A DNA stretch of 64,000 nucleotides. Source: an uncultured Oleispira sp. (GTDB lineage: Bacteria; Pseudomonadota; Gammaproteobacteria; Pseudomonadales; Oceanobacteraceae). The stretch covers positions 31,442 to 95,441 of the forward strand of contig CAJXUD010000013.1 in assembly GCA_913061415.1 (NCBI GenBank), in the 5' to 3' direction. This document shows, one piece after another, positions 45,756 through 54,837 of this stretch. Made by a program: the position numbers and the translations under genes. The stretch's first letter is position 1, and the number at the start of each line of letters is the position of its first letter. A model generated the notes under the pieces. The model had not been told where the DNA came from, ran no database searches, and worked only from the letters and a program-made list of their open reading frames with translations.

Positions 45756-48386
45756 TTAATCAAAAATATTTAGCGTGAAAGTAAACTCTAAGAATTGCAC
45801 ATCTCCAGAGATTCGGCGCCAACCTAAATCAACTCGGCCTTCTTTCGTATTGCTAAGATTGATACCAATACCATAATCTATCTGAGCATTATGTTTCACA
45901 TTAATCAAATCAGAATCTCCACTAATAACGGGGTCTAAATAGCTCGCACCTACAATTAAAAACGGAGCATACTTACTTCCCCATAGCTGATTGATTCGGT
46001 ACTTACCACTCGCACTAAACATATGATAATGAATAACAGTATCACCATAGTTTACATCGTCTGATTTTAGTTTTGCGTGATTTAACCAATGATATTTTAA
46101 ATCAGCTGACCACTGATCATCAAACTGATAACCAATTCCAAAACCGAATGCAGGTTGAATGTCTTCATCTTGTTGCCATTCAGTACTACCCAAATCCGGA
46201 GTAAGATAAGAAAGACCTAACCCAGTATCAAGATACAATCCTTTATTCCGAAGATCATTTTCTTCATTAGCGTACAGGTTTGTAGATACCGATAAAGTGA
46301 ACATTGAAATCATTAGCAATACAAACTTCATTCGTCTTAAACGAAGCATGACAAGACCGAACAAACCCAATACGACCCCGAAAGATATAGCACCACCACT
46401 TGTGCCCACATCTGCTTTACCCAGAACGGTTCCAGGTACATCACCTGGCTTAACAGTAATCCCCACCGTTTGCGGAACACTATGGCTGAATCCGGCATCT
46501 TGTACATCATAGCTAAAGGTATCTCGCCCAACATAGCCAGCCTCTGGCGTATAAGTGAAGCTGCCATCGCCGTTAATAACAACACGTCCATGAGTGGGGG
46601 CTTGGTGTAATCGTGCCGTTAAGCCAGCATAGTAAGGCTCCGTGGTATTTTGATCATCGGTATCATTTACTAGTAACCCTGGAGCTGGAACACTTAACAC
46701 ACCAGTGGTATATACAATGTAGCTGTCCGCCGTAGCAATAGGCTTTAAATTGTTAACCACCGGAACCCAGCCAGTTGATTGCACCTCAATAGTAACGGCT
46801 GCCTGCTTGCCTGCCAAATCGTACTCAAATTCATCCTGCCCGTAGTAATCCGCATTAGGTACATAGTCGAAAGACCCATCAGCATTCAGTGTCACCGTAC
46901 CGTGAAGCGCTTGCTTGCTCAATACAGCATCTAGTCCACCTGGCGTTGTATCGTTAGCAAGAACACCATTCGCTGCCACTACACTAAGGTTAACGTCTTG
47001 ATCTGTTTGATAATGGTCTGCATGAGGTACTAAAGTTTCATGCTTCTCATAAGCACCAATATCAATGGCAAGACCTTGTGGGCGCGCTTCTTTTAAATAA
47101 TCTGCAATAATGGGCGCACCATTACCATAAAGTGCTGCGGCATTATTACCTTGGTCAACCAAAGGGGCTGATAAAGCATTTGGAATAAAACACCGGCGAT
47201 TATTACAAACTGACGGGGTCATATTCAGTGCAGAGTCATCACCGCCAACCGTCGAGATATAATTATTCTGATTGATGGCTCTAGGGTATGTAGCAACGTC
47301 ATCCCAATTTGCAGGAAATATCAGAGGTTTAGTATTTATTGCTGGGTTGGTGGACAATATTAAATTATTAGAAGCAATTAACTGTGCCGTTCCTGCTAAC
47401 TCAATGTGTGTGCCTTGATAGAGCGTATCAAAACCATTAGCCGTTTTTGATCGATAATATAGTGTGCTGTTTGTGAGTGTTAAATCACCATCGATGACTT
47501 TAATACCACGAGCAACCCTAGGGCTACGGCCATCCAATAAGGTATTGGATATTTCAACATCAAACCCGGTTATTAATATAGCCGACTGATCTAAATTATC
47601 GAAGTAAGAATCACGGATTAGCACGTTACCACCCGTAGTTGTAAGCATGTCCAAAAATCGACTCGCGCTATTCTCGACCAAGCCGCCTAAATTAGCAGAG
47701 AAAGCTGAATTTATAATGGTGAGATCATTCAGTAGAGTAAATAGAGCTGTTGAGTTCGCAGCCCTATTCTCGAAAAACAAACTGTCTTTTATTGTTAAGC
47801 TGCCACCATTACCATGAGTTACAAGGCTTCTTCCTGATTTGTTCGCAACAATATTGTTAACCAATACATTGTCTAGAGTGACATTGGCATTATCTGTTTG
47901 TAAAAGACCACCTAAGCCACTCATTGCGATATTCTCAATCGTTACATCAATCGTGCGGCCAGCGGTATTATTATGATTAATCTTGAAGAGGCGCCCAGAT
48001 GGTCTAATCACCGTCGAGCTATCATCAAATGGATAGCCATCAACTTGGCCGCTATTGGTAATCCAGTACTGATGATCATCAATGACTGAACGATCACTTC
48101 CTTTTCCTCTAATCATTACATCATCAGTTATTTCAATGGAATTTTCAGACGATTGCCCAGAGACTCCAAAGCCTGCATCAACACGAATCGGGTTTTGATC
48201 GTCGAAAGTGGCTGATATTTCAATGATATCAGCACCAGTATTAGCATTAGCTTCTGAAATTGCCCAACGAAGAGTGCCGCTTCCTGAGGCTGCATTGTTA
48301 GTGACCTCATAAGTTGCAGCCTGAACCAGCCCTGCCATTGAAAAAGCAAAGCAAGAAAATGCAGTAAGTATCTTTTTATTTTTCAT
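45756..48386 (-). CDS. beta-helix/Ig-like GlyGly-CTERM protein fused to an outer-membrane barrel
   Basis: 876 residues. Signal peptide 1-23. A right-handed beta-helix (about 30-460) contains the CSLREA-like start 'ASGSGTLRWAISEANANTG'. Two Ig/cadherin-like repeats follow, each with a 'GVLANDT'-type motif (about 480-640). Residues 660-685 look like a GlyGly-CTERM sorting tail: Gly/Ser stretch, hydrophobic helix, then RLRR. Such tails normally end the protein. Here the frame continues with Met686 and a second signal-peptide-like stretch ending in LYA, then a barrel of about 165 residues with a final aromatic (NIFD). It may be one gene, or two translated separately with an internal start at 46331; no strong ribosome site is seen there. 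Confidence 0.75.
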   Translation of the reverse strand: MKNKKILTAFSCFAFSMAGLVQAATYEVTNNAASGSGTLRWAISEANANTGADIIEISATFDDQNPIRVDAGFGVSGQSSENSIEITDDVMIRGKGSDRSVIDDHQYWITNSGQVDGYPFDDSSTVIRPSGRLFKINHNNTAGRTIDVTIENIAMSGLGGLLQTDNANVTLDNVLVNNIVANKSGRSLVTHGNGGSLTIKDSLFFENRAANSTALFTLLNDLTIINSAFSANLGGLVENSASRFLDMLTTTGGNVLIRDSYFDNLDQSAILITGFDVEISNTLLDGRSPRVARGIKVIDGDLTLTNSTLYYRSKTANGFDTLYQGTHIELAGTAQLIASNNLILSTNPAINTKPLIFPANWDDVATYPRAINQNNYISTVGGDDSALNMTPSVCNNRRCFIPNALSAPLVDQGNNAAALYGNGAPIIADYLKEARPQGLAIDIGAYEKHETLVPHADHYQTDQDVNLSVVAANGVLANDTTPGGLDAVLSKQALHGTVTLNADGSFDYVPNADYYGQDEFEYDLAGKQAAVTIEVQSTGWVPVVNNLKPIATADSYIVYTTGVLSVPAPGLLVNDTDDQNTTEPYYAGLTARLHQAPTHGRVVINGDGSFTYTPEAGYVGRDTFSYDVQDAGFSHSVPQTVGITVKPGDVPGTVLGKADVGTSGGAISFGVVLGLFGLVMLRLRRMKFVLLMISMFTLSVSTNLYANEENDLRNKGLYLDTGLGLSYLTPDLGSTEWQQDEDIQPAFGFGIGYQFDDQWSADLKYHWLNHAKLKSDDVNYGDTVIHYHMFSASGKYRINQLWGSKYAPFLIVGASYLDPVISGDSDLINVKHNAQIDYGIGINLSNTKEGRVDLGWRRISGDVQFLEFTFTLNIFD

Positions 48387-48669
48387 AATAAATAGTTGCT
48401 TGTTTTAATTGGACGAATATAAGCTCATAGAAACAACGCAAATAGACTGATGCGTAATGCTTAATAATGATCTTACCTAGATAGTTTACGATTTAACTTA
48501 AATTTTAGACCACTTACACTAAAGATTCATCTTAACAGCCAAGTAAAAAATCTTTCATTGCTGACAAACTCGCCAAGCAGACATAAGACGCCACCCTACT
48601 TAAGTCACATCATTTTATGGTTTACTATAAACTATCTTCAAATATCATTTTAAGCACAAAGGTTAATGG

Positions 48670-49494
48670 ATGCATACAACCCGACACCTCGTATTTATTC
48701 TCTGCACAATCTACACTACCAGTGTAATTGCATCAGACAATGATGTACGTGGACTATCTTGTGACGAAGTTCTGGAGGTTGTGAAGCAATCTGATTGTGC
48801 CGAATTAGCAAAACCATTTTTAGTGGGATCTCATGTAGTAGCAGGAGTCTCATTCAACAGTCTTAGTGTCACCATCTTTAATAATAATAATGATGAGTTA
48901 GCCACTATCAGCGACAGAACTCTGCCATCTCCGTTTATATCACTAAATTTGAAACCTAGTTTCTTCGGTCATTCAAACTGGGGGTGGGGTATAGGCTTTA
49001 ACTACAGCAATACATATGCGTTAGAGCAAAAAATCAAACGCTCTAATAAAAGCAAGAATGTAGATCTAGGAACCTATATAACAACGACTATGCTGGCACT
49101 AACACCAAATACTTTTTACCAATTTGGAGGTCAGCATAGTGAGCGATATTTTCGTATTGGAGTCGGTGCAGCTCTCGGCTATGCCCACCTTAGAGGGACT
49201 GCGTACCTAACGGGTGATAAATCCAATACCGCATGCTATGAATCTGGAAACAATTTAGTGAAAAATTCGGGACCAGAAAGCACAAGTCAGAAAATAGAGG
49301 CCATTAAAACTAATTGCCATCAAGACAGTTACAACCAAGGTGGGTTAGGGTTAGGTGCGAATATTTTTATGCAAGGACAATATCAAAATTGGCAAGTAAG
49401 CCTCGATGCTTCCAATCTATTATTAACTCGAAATAAACAAAAATTCCAGCCCTCGACGCTAAGTGTTCAAATAGCCTATGTTATTCCCTTATAG
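48670..49494 (+). CDS. exported protein, probable outer-membrane barrel
   Basis: 274 residues. Signal peptide to about residue 21 (VIA). A Cys pair in the 'LSCDEVLEVVKQSDCAE' segment is followed by alternating strands rich in Gly and aromatics ('GWGIGFNYSNTY', 'FRIGVGAALGYAHL'). The end 'TLSVQIAYVIPL' is strand-like but lacks the usual aromatic last residue. It is divergent from the 876-residue protein across 283 bp, in which no gene is seen. Family not recognised. Confidence 0.6.
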   Translation: MHTTRHLVFILCTIYTTSVIASDNDVRGLSCDEVLEVVKQSDCAELAKPFLVGSHVVAGVSFNSLSVTIFNNNNDELATISDRTLPSPFISLNLKPSFFGHSNWGWGIGFNYSNTYALEQKIKRSNKSKNVDLGTYITTTMLALTPNTFYQFGGQHSERYFRIGVGAALGYAHLRGTAYLTGDKSNTACYESGNNLVKNSGPESTSQKIEAIKTNCHQDSYNQGGLGLGANIFMQGQYQNWQVSLDASNLLLTRNKQKFQPSTLSVQIAYVIPL

Positions 49495-49662
49495 CTTGAA
49501 GGGGGACAGCATAGTAATACTTCAACTATCTATTCTTCAAGCATAGGGCCATACTGATGCAGCTGCGTATTACTTAGCACAAGCACTGACTCTACAAGCA
49601 GCCAGACCTTAGGCCAGTTCCACTGGTTTTAAGTTTAAGAAGCACCTAAATAGGAATGCATC

Positions 49663-49779
49663 ATGAGTAAAGGTCAAGATAGTAAGAAAAACACCAAGAA
49701 AAAGCCGCTTTTAACGCCAAAAGAAAAGAAAGCTGCCAAAGCCGAAAAGAAAACTTCAAATAATGTTTTTGGTGTCTAA
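49663..49779 (+). CDS. small Lys-rich protein, 38 residues
   Basis: ATG with AGGAA seven bases upstream and a clean stop at 49777. The sequence begins MSKGQDSKKNTKKKP and contains LTPKEKKAAKAEKK. Very similar small Lys-rich proteins with the 'KGQDSKK...KEKKA' pattern are common in gammaproteobacteria but uncharacterised; this is from memory, not a search. It may bind nucleic acid because of its charge. Confidence 0.65.
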   Translation: MSKGQDSKKNTKKKPLLTPKEKKAAKAEKKTSNNVFGV

Positions 49780-49862
49780 AGTGAAATGGCCATCGAGATA
49801 CCTAGGTGGCCATCTAGCGTTTAAATCAATAACCCGCCATTTAAATTCAGCCAACTTACGTA

Positions 49863-50885
49863 TTAGCACTTCTTTTTCGAATCATAAATTCTACGTTTTT
49901 TAGACGCTAAAAGAACAATTCCAAGTGTCATTAGAAATAACCAGTGCACGGAACCCGCACTACTTGAAGACTTCTTTTTAGCCATAATATTTGGATCAAT
50001 CGGGGCTGGAGTATAAAGCTCAGTCACTGATGTATAATAAAATCCTACTAACGGCTCTGTCACCACACCACTGAAGGCCTCAAATGCAAAAGGATACGAT
50101 TTCATTTCAGAACCGCTCACAGGCGACGTAATTGAAAAATGTAAATGGGGCCCAGATGAGAATCCAGTATTACCTGATAACCCAATTTTTTGCCCTACCT
50201 CAACCAAATCCCCCACTTCGACCAATGCACCATATTGCTTAAGATGGAAATATTCTGCATGCGTGCCATCGCTTTGTTCAATAACGACAAAATTAGCTTT
50301 CCCATAATAATAACTCGATGTTCCACCCAGACTAGAAGACTCTGCTACTTTAACGACCTTACCGGCCCTAGCAGCAAGAATAGGCGTACCTGCGTCCATC
50401 ACAAAGTCTACGCTATATTGATTTGCTCCTTCGCTATGGCTGTATGCTCCATTAAAACCTTGGCTAACTAAATATTCTTCACCTGCCTGATAAGGCAGTG
50501 TATAAATATAATCATCATCGTGAGTGGCCTCAAAATCCCCATGTTCATAGGTTGAATTCCAAGTAAGCTCGCTATATGCATTCACATCATTAACATACGT
50601 TTCGAAAACAGGAACTGTTTCTGCTGGTGCGATCGTAAAGGTCTGCGTTAATGCATGAGCAACATCATAATTTAAAGCGGTATAACTAAAATCGACAGTT
50701 AAAACATGCGCAGTATTATTGTAGAAACTTAGTTCATATGAATTTTCATGCTGTATGCTTTTTGAGCATAATTCACTGTCATTCACGCACTCAGTTTTAA
50801 CCTTAGGGAATTCAGTGGCCAACGCTTTACTTGAGCTTAAGGTGATAAAGGCAAAGTTAATGAGTAATACTGTTAGTGTTTTAAT
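49863..50885 (-). CDS. M23 metallopeptidase with GlyGly-CTERM-like tail, non-AUG start
   Basis: 341 codons if started at ATT 50885; the first ATG (50822) would remove the signal peptide. From ATT the protein begins with a perfect signal peptide (KTLTVLLINFAF, then SKALA cleavage), and AGG sits eight bases upstream. An in-frame stop lies two codons before ATT. The M23 core has 'QYSVDFVMDAGTPILAARAGKV' (metal His replaced here by Gln), 'GTHAEYFHL' and 'SSGPHLHFSI' (HLH). The tail 'SSSSAGSVHWLFLMTLGIVL' followed by a Lys/Arg cluster resembles a GlyGly-CTERM signal. Either AUU is used as a start, or the original ATG was mutated and the gene is failing. Confidence 0.68.
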   Translation of the reverse strand: MKTLTVLLINFAFITLSSSKALATEFPKVKTECVNDSELCSKSIQHENSYELSFYNNTAHVLTVDFSYTALNYDVAHALTQTFTIAPAETVPVFETYVNDVNAYSELTWNSTYEHGDFEATHDDDYIYTLPYQAGEEYLVSQGFNGAYSHSEGANQYSVDFVMDAGTPILAARAGKVVKVAESSSLGGTSSYYYGKANFVVIEQSDGTHAEYFHLKQYGALVEVGDLVEVGQKIGLSGNTGFSSGPHLHFSITSPVSGSEMKSYPFAFEAFSGVVTEPLVGFYYTSVTELYTPAPIDPNIMAKKKSSSSAGSVHWLFLMTLGIVLLASKKRRIYDSKKKC

Positions 50886-50964
50886 TTTTTATACCTAAAC
50901 GAATTATAATAATTATGTAACTGCATAGTAAGTTGCTTTAGGATAAATGTAAAAGATATCGGAA

Positions 50965-51540
50965 CTACTTAGGCTTAACTTCATTACTCAGCATGTCCAT
51001 ATACTTTTCAAATCGTTTCTGTCTTGTCTCTGCTTTCTTCGCGCTCAATAAACCATAAGCAATAACAAAACGACTCGACTTCGTAAGGGTTTCAAAAAAA
51101 CATTTCGCCCTAGGGTTATCATCTAAAGCGACTAAGAAATCCGTTGGCACCTTCATTTCACTTGCCGTATAGGCATTATCCCAGCGGCCATCCGCTTTGG
51201 CAGCTCGAACATGCTCAAGTCCTGATTCCATCATTCGATTTTCAACGATCAAGCGCTCAACATGCTCCCTATTCCTTTTCGACCAATTACTACGTGCTGT
51301 TCTTGGTGTTACCCTCTGTAGATAGGCTTGATCATCAAGTGACTTCTTTACACCATCAATCCATCCCCAGCATAGCGACTCGATAACGACATCGTCCCAA
51401 GTCACACTGAGCATACCCGTTTTGATCTTGAATATTTTTATCCACAACTCGCTCTCTTTGGTGTGATTTTCTTTGAGCCAAAGTGAATAATCCTGAGCGG
51501 ATGTAAAGGTTAATATTTTTTCTGAATCAGGCTCTGGCAT
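50965..51540 (-). CDS. YdeI/OmpD-associated family protein
   Basis: 191 residues. The family hallmark is 'WDDVVIESLCWGWIDGVKK' followed by 'RVTPRTARSNWSKRNREH', then a C-terminal helix region 'SRFVIAYGLLSAKKAETRQKR'. Members are cytosolic and poorly understood; some have been linked to bacteriocin or peptide resistance. It is monocistronic. Confidence 0.82.
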   Translation of the reverse strand: MPEPDSEKILTFTSAQDYSLWLKENHTKESELWIKIFKIKTGMLSVTWDDVVIESLCWGWIDGVKKSLDDQAYLQRVTPRTARSNWSKRNREHVERLIVENRMMESGLEHVRAAKADGRWDNAYTASEMKVPTDFLVALDDNPRAKCFFETLTKSSRFVIAYGLLSAKKAETRQKRFEKYMDMLSNEVKPK

Positions 51541-51674
51541 AGAATAAATCCTCTATTTATAAACACGAAGTATTAAATAAACCGATAAAGTAATAAAACA
51601 AAAAAATGATCCAAAATCGATTTTTATCAGTAAGTCTTATATAGAGCAGCAACAAACCAGCAGGCTTACTGATA

Positions 51675-51959
51675 ATGACACAAATCACAAAATCCGACTT
51701 ATCGACCGTATTAACGACTGAAGAGACATCAAGAGTGATAGAAATGGCCTGGGAAGACAGGACACCCTTTGAAGCCATTAAGCTGCAATTTGGCTTATCA
51801 GAGCCCCACGTTATTTCGTTAATGCGCGCTAGATTAAAACAAAAGACCTTCAAAAACTGGCGTCAGCGTGTGAGCGGCCGCAAGACCAAGCATCTCGCCT
51901 TAAGGTCTTTCACCGCAGGTAGAGCGTACTGCCCGACTCAATATAAGAACAAGAATTAG
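51675..51959 (+). CDS. DUF2805/TIGR03643-type small protein
   Basis: 94 residues. 'VIEMAWEDRTPFEAIKLQFGL' and 'FKNWRQRVSGRKTKHL' are the family signature; it looks like a helix-turn-helix-type small protein. It is 1 base from the photolyase gene. This pairing is frequent in proteobacteria, suggesting a role with the photolyase, but the function is unknown. Confidence 0.82.
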   Translation: MTQITKSDLSTVLTTEETSRVIEMAWEDRTPFEAIKLQFGLSEPHVISLMRARLKQKTFKNWRQRVSGRKTKHLALRSFTAGRAYCPTQYKNKN

Positions 51960-51960
51960 C

Positions 51961-53538
51961 ATGCACACACATAATGAAAGCTATCATACCCTACGACTCA
52001 TCTTAGGCGACCAGTTAAACGCCGACCACTCTTGGTTTAAAACAAAAGATCCCGGGGTTTTGTATGTCATTGCCGAACTACACCAAGAACAACATTACGT
52101 AAAACATCACATACAGAAAACCTGCGCGTTTTTTAAATCCATGGAAAATTTCGCACAAGCCCTACAAAAAGCCGGCCATCATGTTCTGCATCTCACCCTC
52201 GATGATACGGCCGATCATTCGACGTTAAGTGATTTACTTATCGCACTATCTAGACAGTATGAAAGCACAGAAATTCATTATCAGCGCCCTGACGAATATC
52301 GGTTAAAGCAACAGCTCGATGAATTAACACACACTATAAAAGCAGATCACAAGCTCGAACTAAAGCGTTTCGATAGCGAACACTTTATCTTACCCGCAGA
52401 AGACATCCCCCAATATTTTAAAAAAGATAAACATGTGCGCATGGAAAACTTTTATCGTGCCATGCGAAAACGCTTTAATATTTTAATGGAAGATGGGCAG
52501 CCCTTAGGTGGACAATGGAACTTTGATGCCGATAATCGCAACAGCTTTAAAAAAGACGACCTCGCGGCCATCCCAAAACCCCTTGTATTTGCAAACGATG
52601 TCACCGCAATCATTGAACGTTTGAAGCGCCATAACATACCCGTTATGGGAAAAGTAGAAACCGCTTTGCTATGGCCATGCAGCCGAGCCCAGTCTAAACA
52701 AATACTGCACTTCTTTTGCACAACCTGCCTGCCCAATTTTGGCCACTTTCAAGATGCGATGACACAACAGTCAAACCATGCTTGGAGTCTTTACCACTCG
52801 CGTTTAAGTTTTTCTCTCAACGCTAAAATGCTTCACCCGCTCGATGTAATTAATGCGGCAATAACGGCATTTGAACAATCTGAAGACACGATCACCCTGT
52901 CACAAGTGGAAGGCTTTATTCGCCAAATTTTAGGCTGGCGCGAGTACGTTCGTGGCATGTACTGGATTAACATGCCCGACATTTCTAAACTCAATGCACT
53001 GCAAGCAAACCGCCCCATTCCTAAATGGTTTTGGGATGGCAAGACACACATGAACTGCCTTAACAAAGCGGTTACTCAATCGCTGGATTATGCATACGCC
53101 CACCACATACAGCGTTTAATGATTACCGGAAACTTTGCCCTACTAACAGGACTCGACCCCGATCAAGTCGACGCTTGGTATCTGGGCATTTATATTGATG
53201 CGATCGAATGGGTTGAATTACCCAATACCCGAGGAATGGCACTTTCAGCTGATGGCGGTTTAATTGCGACAAAGCCGTATGCTGCCAGCGGAAACTACAT
53301 TAATAAGATGAGTGATCATTGCAAGAATTGCCACTACTCAGTGAAAGCCAAAACAGGCGCTAAAGCGTGTCCTTTTAATAGCCTCTATTGGCATTTTTTA
53401 GATACTCATAAAGAAACGTTTAAGAAAAACCCTAGAATGGCCTTCCCCTATAAAACATGGCAACGTATTGATGAAACCCAACAATCTGAAATTTTGCAGC
53501 ACGCTAAAAAACTGCTGGATAACCTAGACAGCCTATAG
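51961..53538 (+). CDS. cryptochrome/photolyase family protein, FeS type (PhrB-like)
   Basis: 525 residues. 'LRLILGDQLNADHSW' at the N-terminus and the segment 'QILGWREYVRGMYW' identify the FeS-BCP group of bacterial (6-4) photolyases. Four cysteines for the 4Fe-4S cluster probably come from 'CKNCHY' and 'KACPFNSLYW' near the C-terminus plus one upstream ('HMNCLNKAV'). The FAD domain shows 'TGLDPDQVDAWYLGIYIDA'. It repairs UV photoproducts using light. It follows the DUF2805 gene directly. Confidence 0.9.
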   Translation: MHTHNESYHTLRLILGDQLNADHSWFKTKDPGVLYVIAELHQEQHYVKHHIQKTCAFFKSMENFAQALQKAGHHVLHLTLDDTADHSTLSDLLIALSRQYESTEIHYQRPDEYRLKQQLDELTHTIKADHKLELKRFDSEHFILPAEDIPQYFKKDKHVRMENFYRAMRKRFNILMEDGQPLGGQWNFDADNRNSFKKDDLAAIPKPLVFANDVTAIIERLKRHNIPVMGKVETALLWPCSRAQSKQILHFFCTTCLPNFGHFQDAMTQQSNHAWSLYHSRLSFSLNAKMLHPLDVINAAITAFEQSEDTITLSQVEGFIRQILGWREYVRGMYWINMPDISKLNALQANRPIPKWFWDGKTHMNCLNKAVTQSLDYAYAHHIQRLMITGNFALLTGLDPDQVDAWYLGIYIDAIEWVELPNTRGMALSADGGLIATKPYAASGNYINKMSDHCKNCHYSVKAKTGAKACPFNSLYWHFLDTHKETFKKNPRMAFPYKTWQRIDETQQSEILQHAKKLLDNLDSL

Positions 53539-53612
53539 CGCTGCAACGGTGATCTACTTTAAGACAATGCTCGTAATACTTAAATCAATGTAGAAAAACA
53601 GGAACAACCACC

Positions 53613-54239
53613 ATGAACTCGATTTTTTCGAAAAACCTAGGTCAAAACAGCTTAATATTAGCGAGCTTTCTAGTAGTACTCTTCACCAGTTTCTCAAGCT
53701 CTGCCGATTCAAGCTCTGCCGATTCAAGCGCTGAGCATTCAAGCCCTGAGCACTCAAGCTGCGATCCAATACTTGAGTTTGAAACCACCAAACTGCATTC
53801 AAAAAAGACCGTCAACTTTTGCGAAAAATTTAATGACAAGGTATTACTGGTCGTCAATACGGCAAGCCACTGCGGATTTACCCCTCAATTCAAAAAACTG
53901 GAAAGCCTTTATCAAAAATACAAAGATCAGGGCCTTGAAATTGTCGGCTTCCCATCGAATGATTTTAACCAAGAATCCAAGTCCGAAGAGCAAACGGCTA
54001 GCGTATGCTTTATAAACTTCGGAGTTACCTTTACCATGGTTTCAACAAGCGCAGTAACCGGTGAAAACAAAAATGCATTTTTCCAAGACTTAACGGAAAA
54101 AACAGGCAAAGAGCCTAGCTGGAACTTCAATAAATACCTTATTAGCAAAGACATGAAAGAGTTTAAACACTTTGAATCATCGGTAGAGCCGCTAAACAGC
54201 CACTTAGAAGATATGATCGTAAAGCATCTTAAGTACTAA
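53613..54239 (+). CDS. glutathione peroxidase, exported form
   Basis: 208 residues. N-terminal hydrophobic segment (about 12-31), then a Ser/Ala/Asp-rich linker made of 15-bp repeats (53694-53765). The peroxidase core has '[13 protein letters not shown]' with the peroxidatic Cys (not selenocysteine) and 'WNFNKYL' with conserved Trp and Asn. FPSNDF replaces the usual FPCNQF, so a common second cysteine is missing there, though a Cys in 'TASVCFINF' remains. Probably periplasmic or membrane anchored. Confidence 0.85.
   Translation: MNSIFSKNLGQNSLILASFLVVLFTSFSSSADSSSADSSAEHSSPEHSSCDPILEFETTKLHSKKTVNFCEKFNDKVLLVVNTASHCGFTPQFKKLESLYQKYKDQGLEIVGFPSNDFNQESKSEEQTASVCFINFGVTFTMVSTSAVTGENKNAFFQDLTEKTGKEPSWNFNKYLISKDMKEFKHFESSVEPLNSHLEDMIVKHLKY
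53694..53765 (+). repeat. 15-bp tandem repeats inside the peroxidase gene
   Basis: TCAAGCTCTGCCGAT twice exactly, then two variants (TCAAGCGCTGAGCAT, TCAAGCCCTGAGCAC) and a partial fifth. They encode the five-residue units [10 protein letters not shown] of the linker. Confidence 0.9.
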
Positions 54240-54311
54240 ATAACGAGCCTAATTAACTAGGCTCGAAGAGTTATAGAAATAGATAAGTAAACTGATTAGC
54301 ACGAGCTGTCT

Positions 54312-54767
54312 TTATTCAACAGACTTTGAAGAGCGTTTATATTTTAATAAGAAATACGTCACACCTAAAGCAATAGTTACCAAAGCTAGACCTGCCACAT
54401 GTTCTGCAGAAACAATTTTAAGGTCTAGTACAATAATTTTTCGTGCGACAGCCATAAGAGCCGTCGCAACAACCAACTCAACGGGAATAACGTGAGAGCC
54501 AAGATATAATCGAATATTAATAAATATTTCAACCGCAATTAGCACTACCATGAAAGCACCAAAAGTTTGTAGGATATCCTCTACATCCAACAAAAAATAA
54601 GGCGGAGAAGAAAGCCTCATATAAAGAACATAAACAACATCTGCAATGCTCCAATAAATAACCACAACCATTAATACGGCAAGAATTTTAATCGCAAACC
54701 TAATACTAGAGTGCAGCACATTCAATAGTGGATCAGAAGTATTCTCGGGCAACTCTTCGTGTTTCAT
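54312..54767 (-). CDS. PsiE-family membrane protein
   Basis: 151 residues from ATG 54767 (MKHEEL, after GATGGAAAAATT); the frame is open to 54824. Four membrane helices. 'FGAFMVVLIAVEIFINIRLYL', 'PVELVVATALMAVARKIIVLD' and 'LALVTIALGVTYFLLKYKR' match the PsiE (phosphate-starvation-inducible) family, which is of unknown function. It lies 13 bases or more downstream of hflX on the same strand. Confidence 0.8.
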   Translation of the reverse strand: MKHEELPENTSDPLLNVLHSSIRFAIKILAVLMVVVIYWSIADVVYVLYMRLSSPPYFLLDVEDILQTFGAFMVVLIAVEIFINIRLYLGSHVIPVELVVATALMAVARKIIVLDLKIVSAEHVAGLALVTIALGVTYFLLKYKRSSKSVE

Positions 54768-54837
54768 AATTTTTCCATCAGTAAACGAATCTGTACGTTC
54801 AACGAGGATAGGCATCCTCGTCATTTCTAGCTATTTT

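Noticed and set aside
45756..46331. Separate outer-membrane barrel gene starting at 46331
   Set aside because: Possible, but no ribosome site is visible and the frame is continuous; kept as one gene with the alternative stated.
49785..49812. Terminator after the 38-residue protein gene
   Set aside because: A 7-bp stem ATGGCCA/TGGCCAT exists, but the loop is long and there is no T-run.
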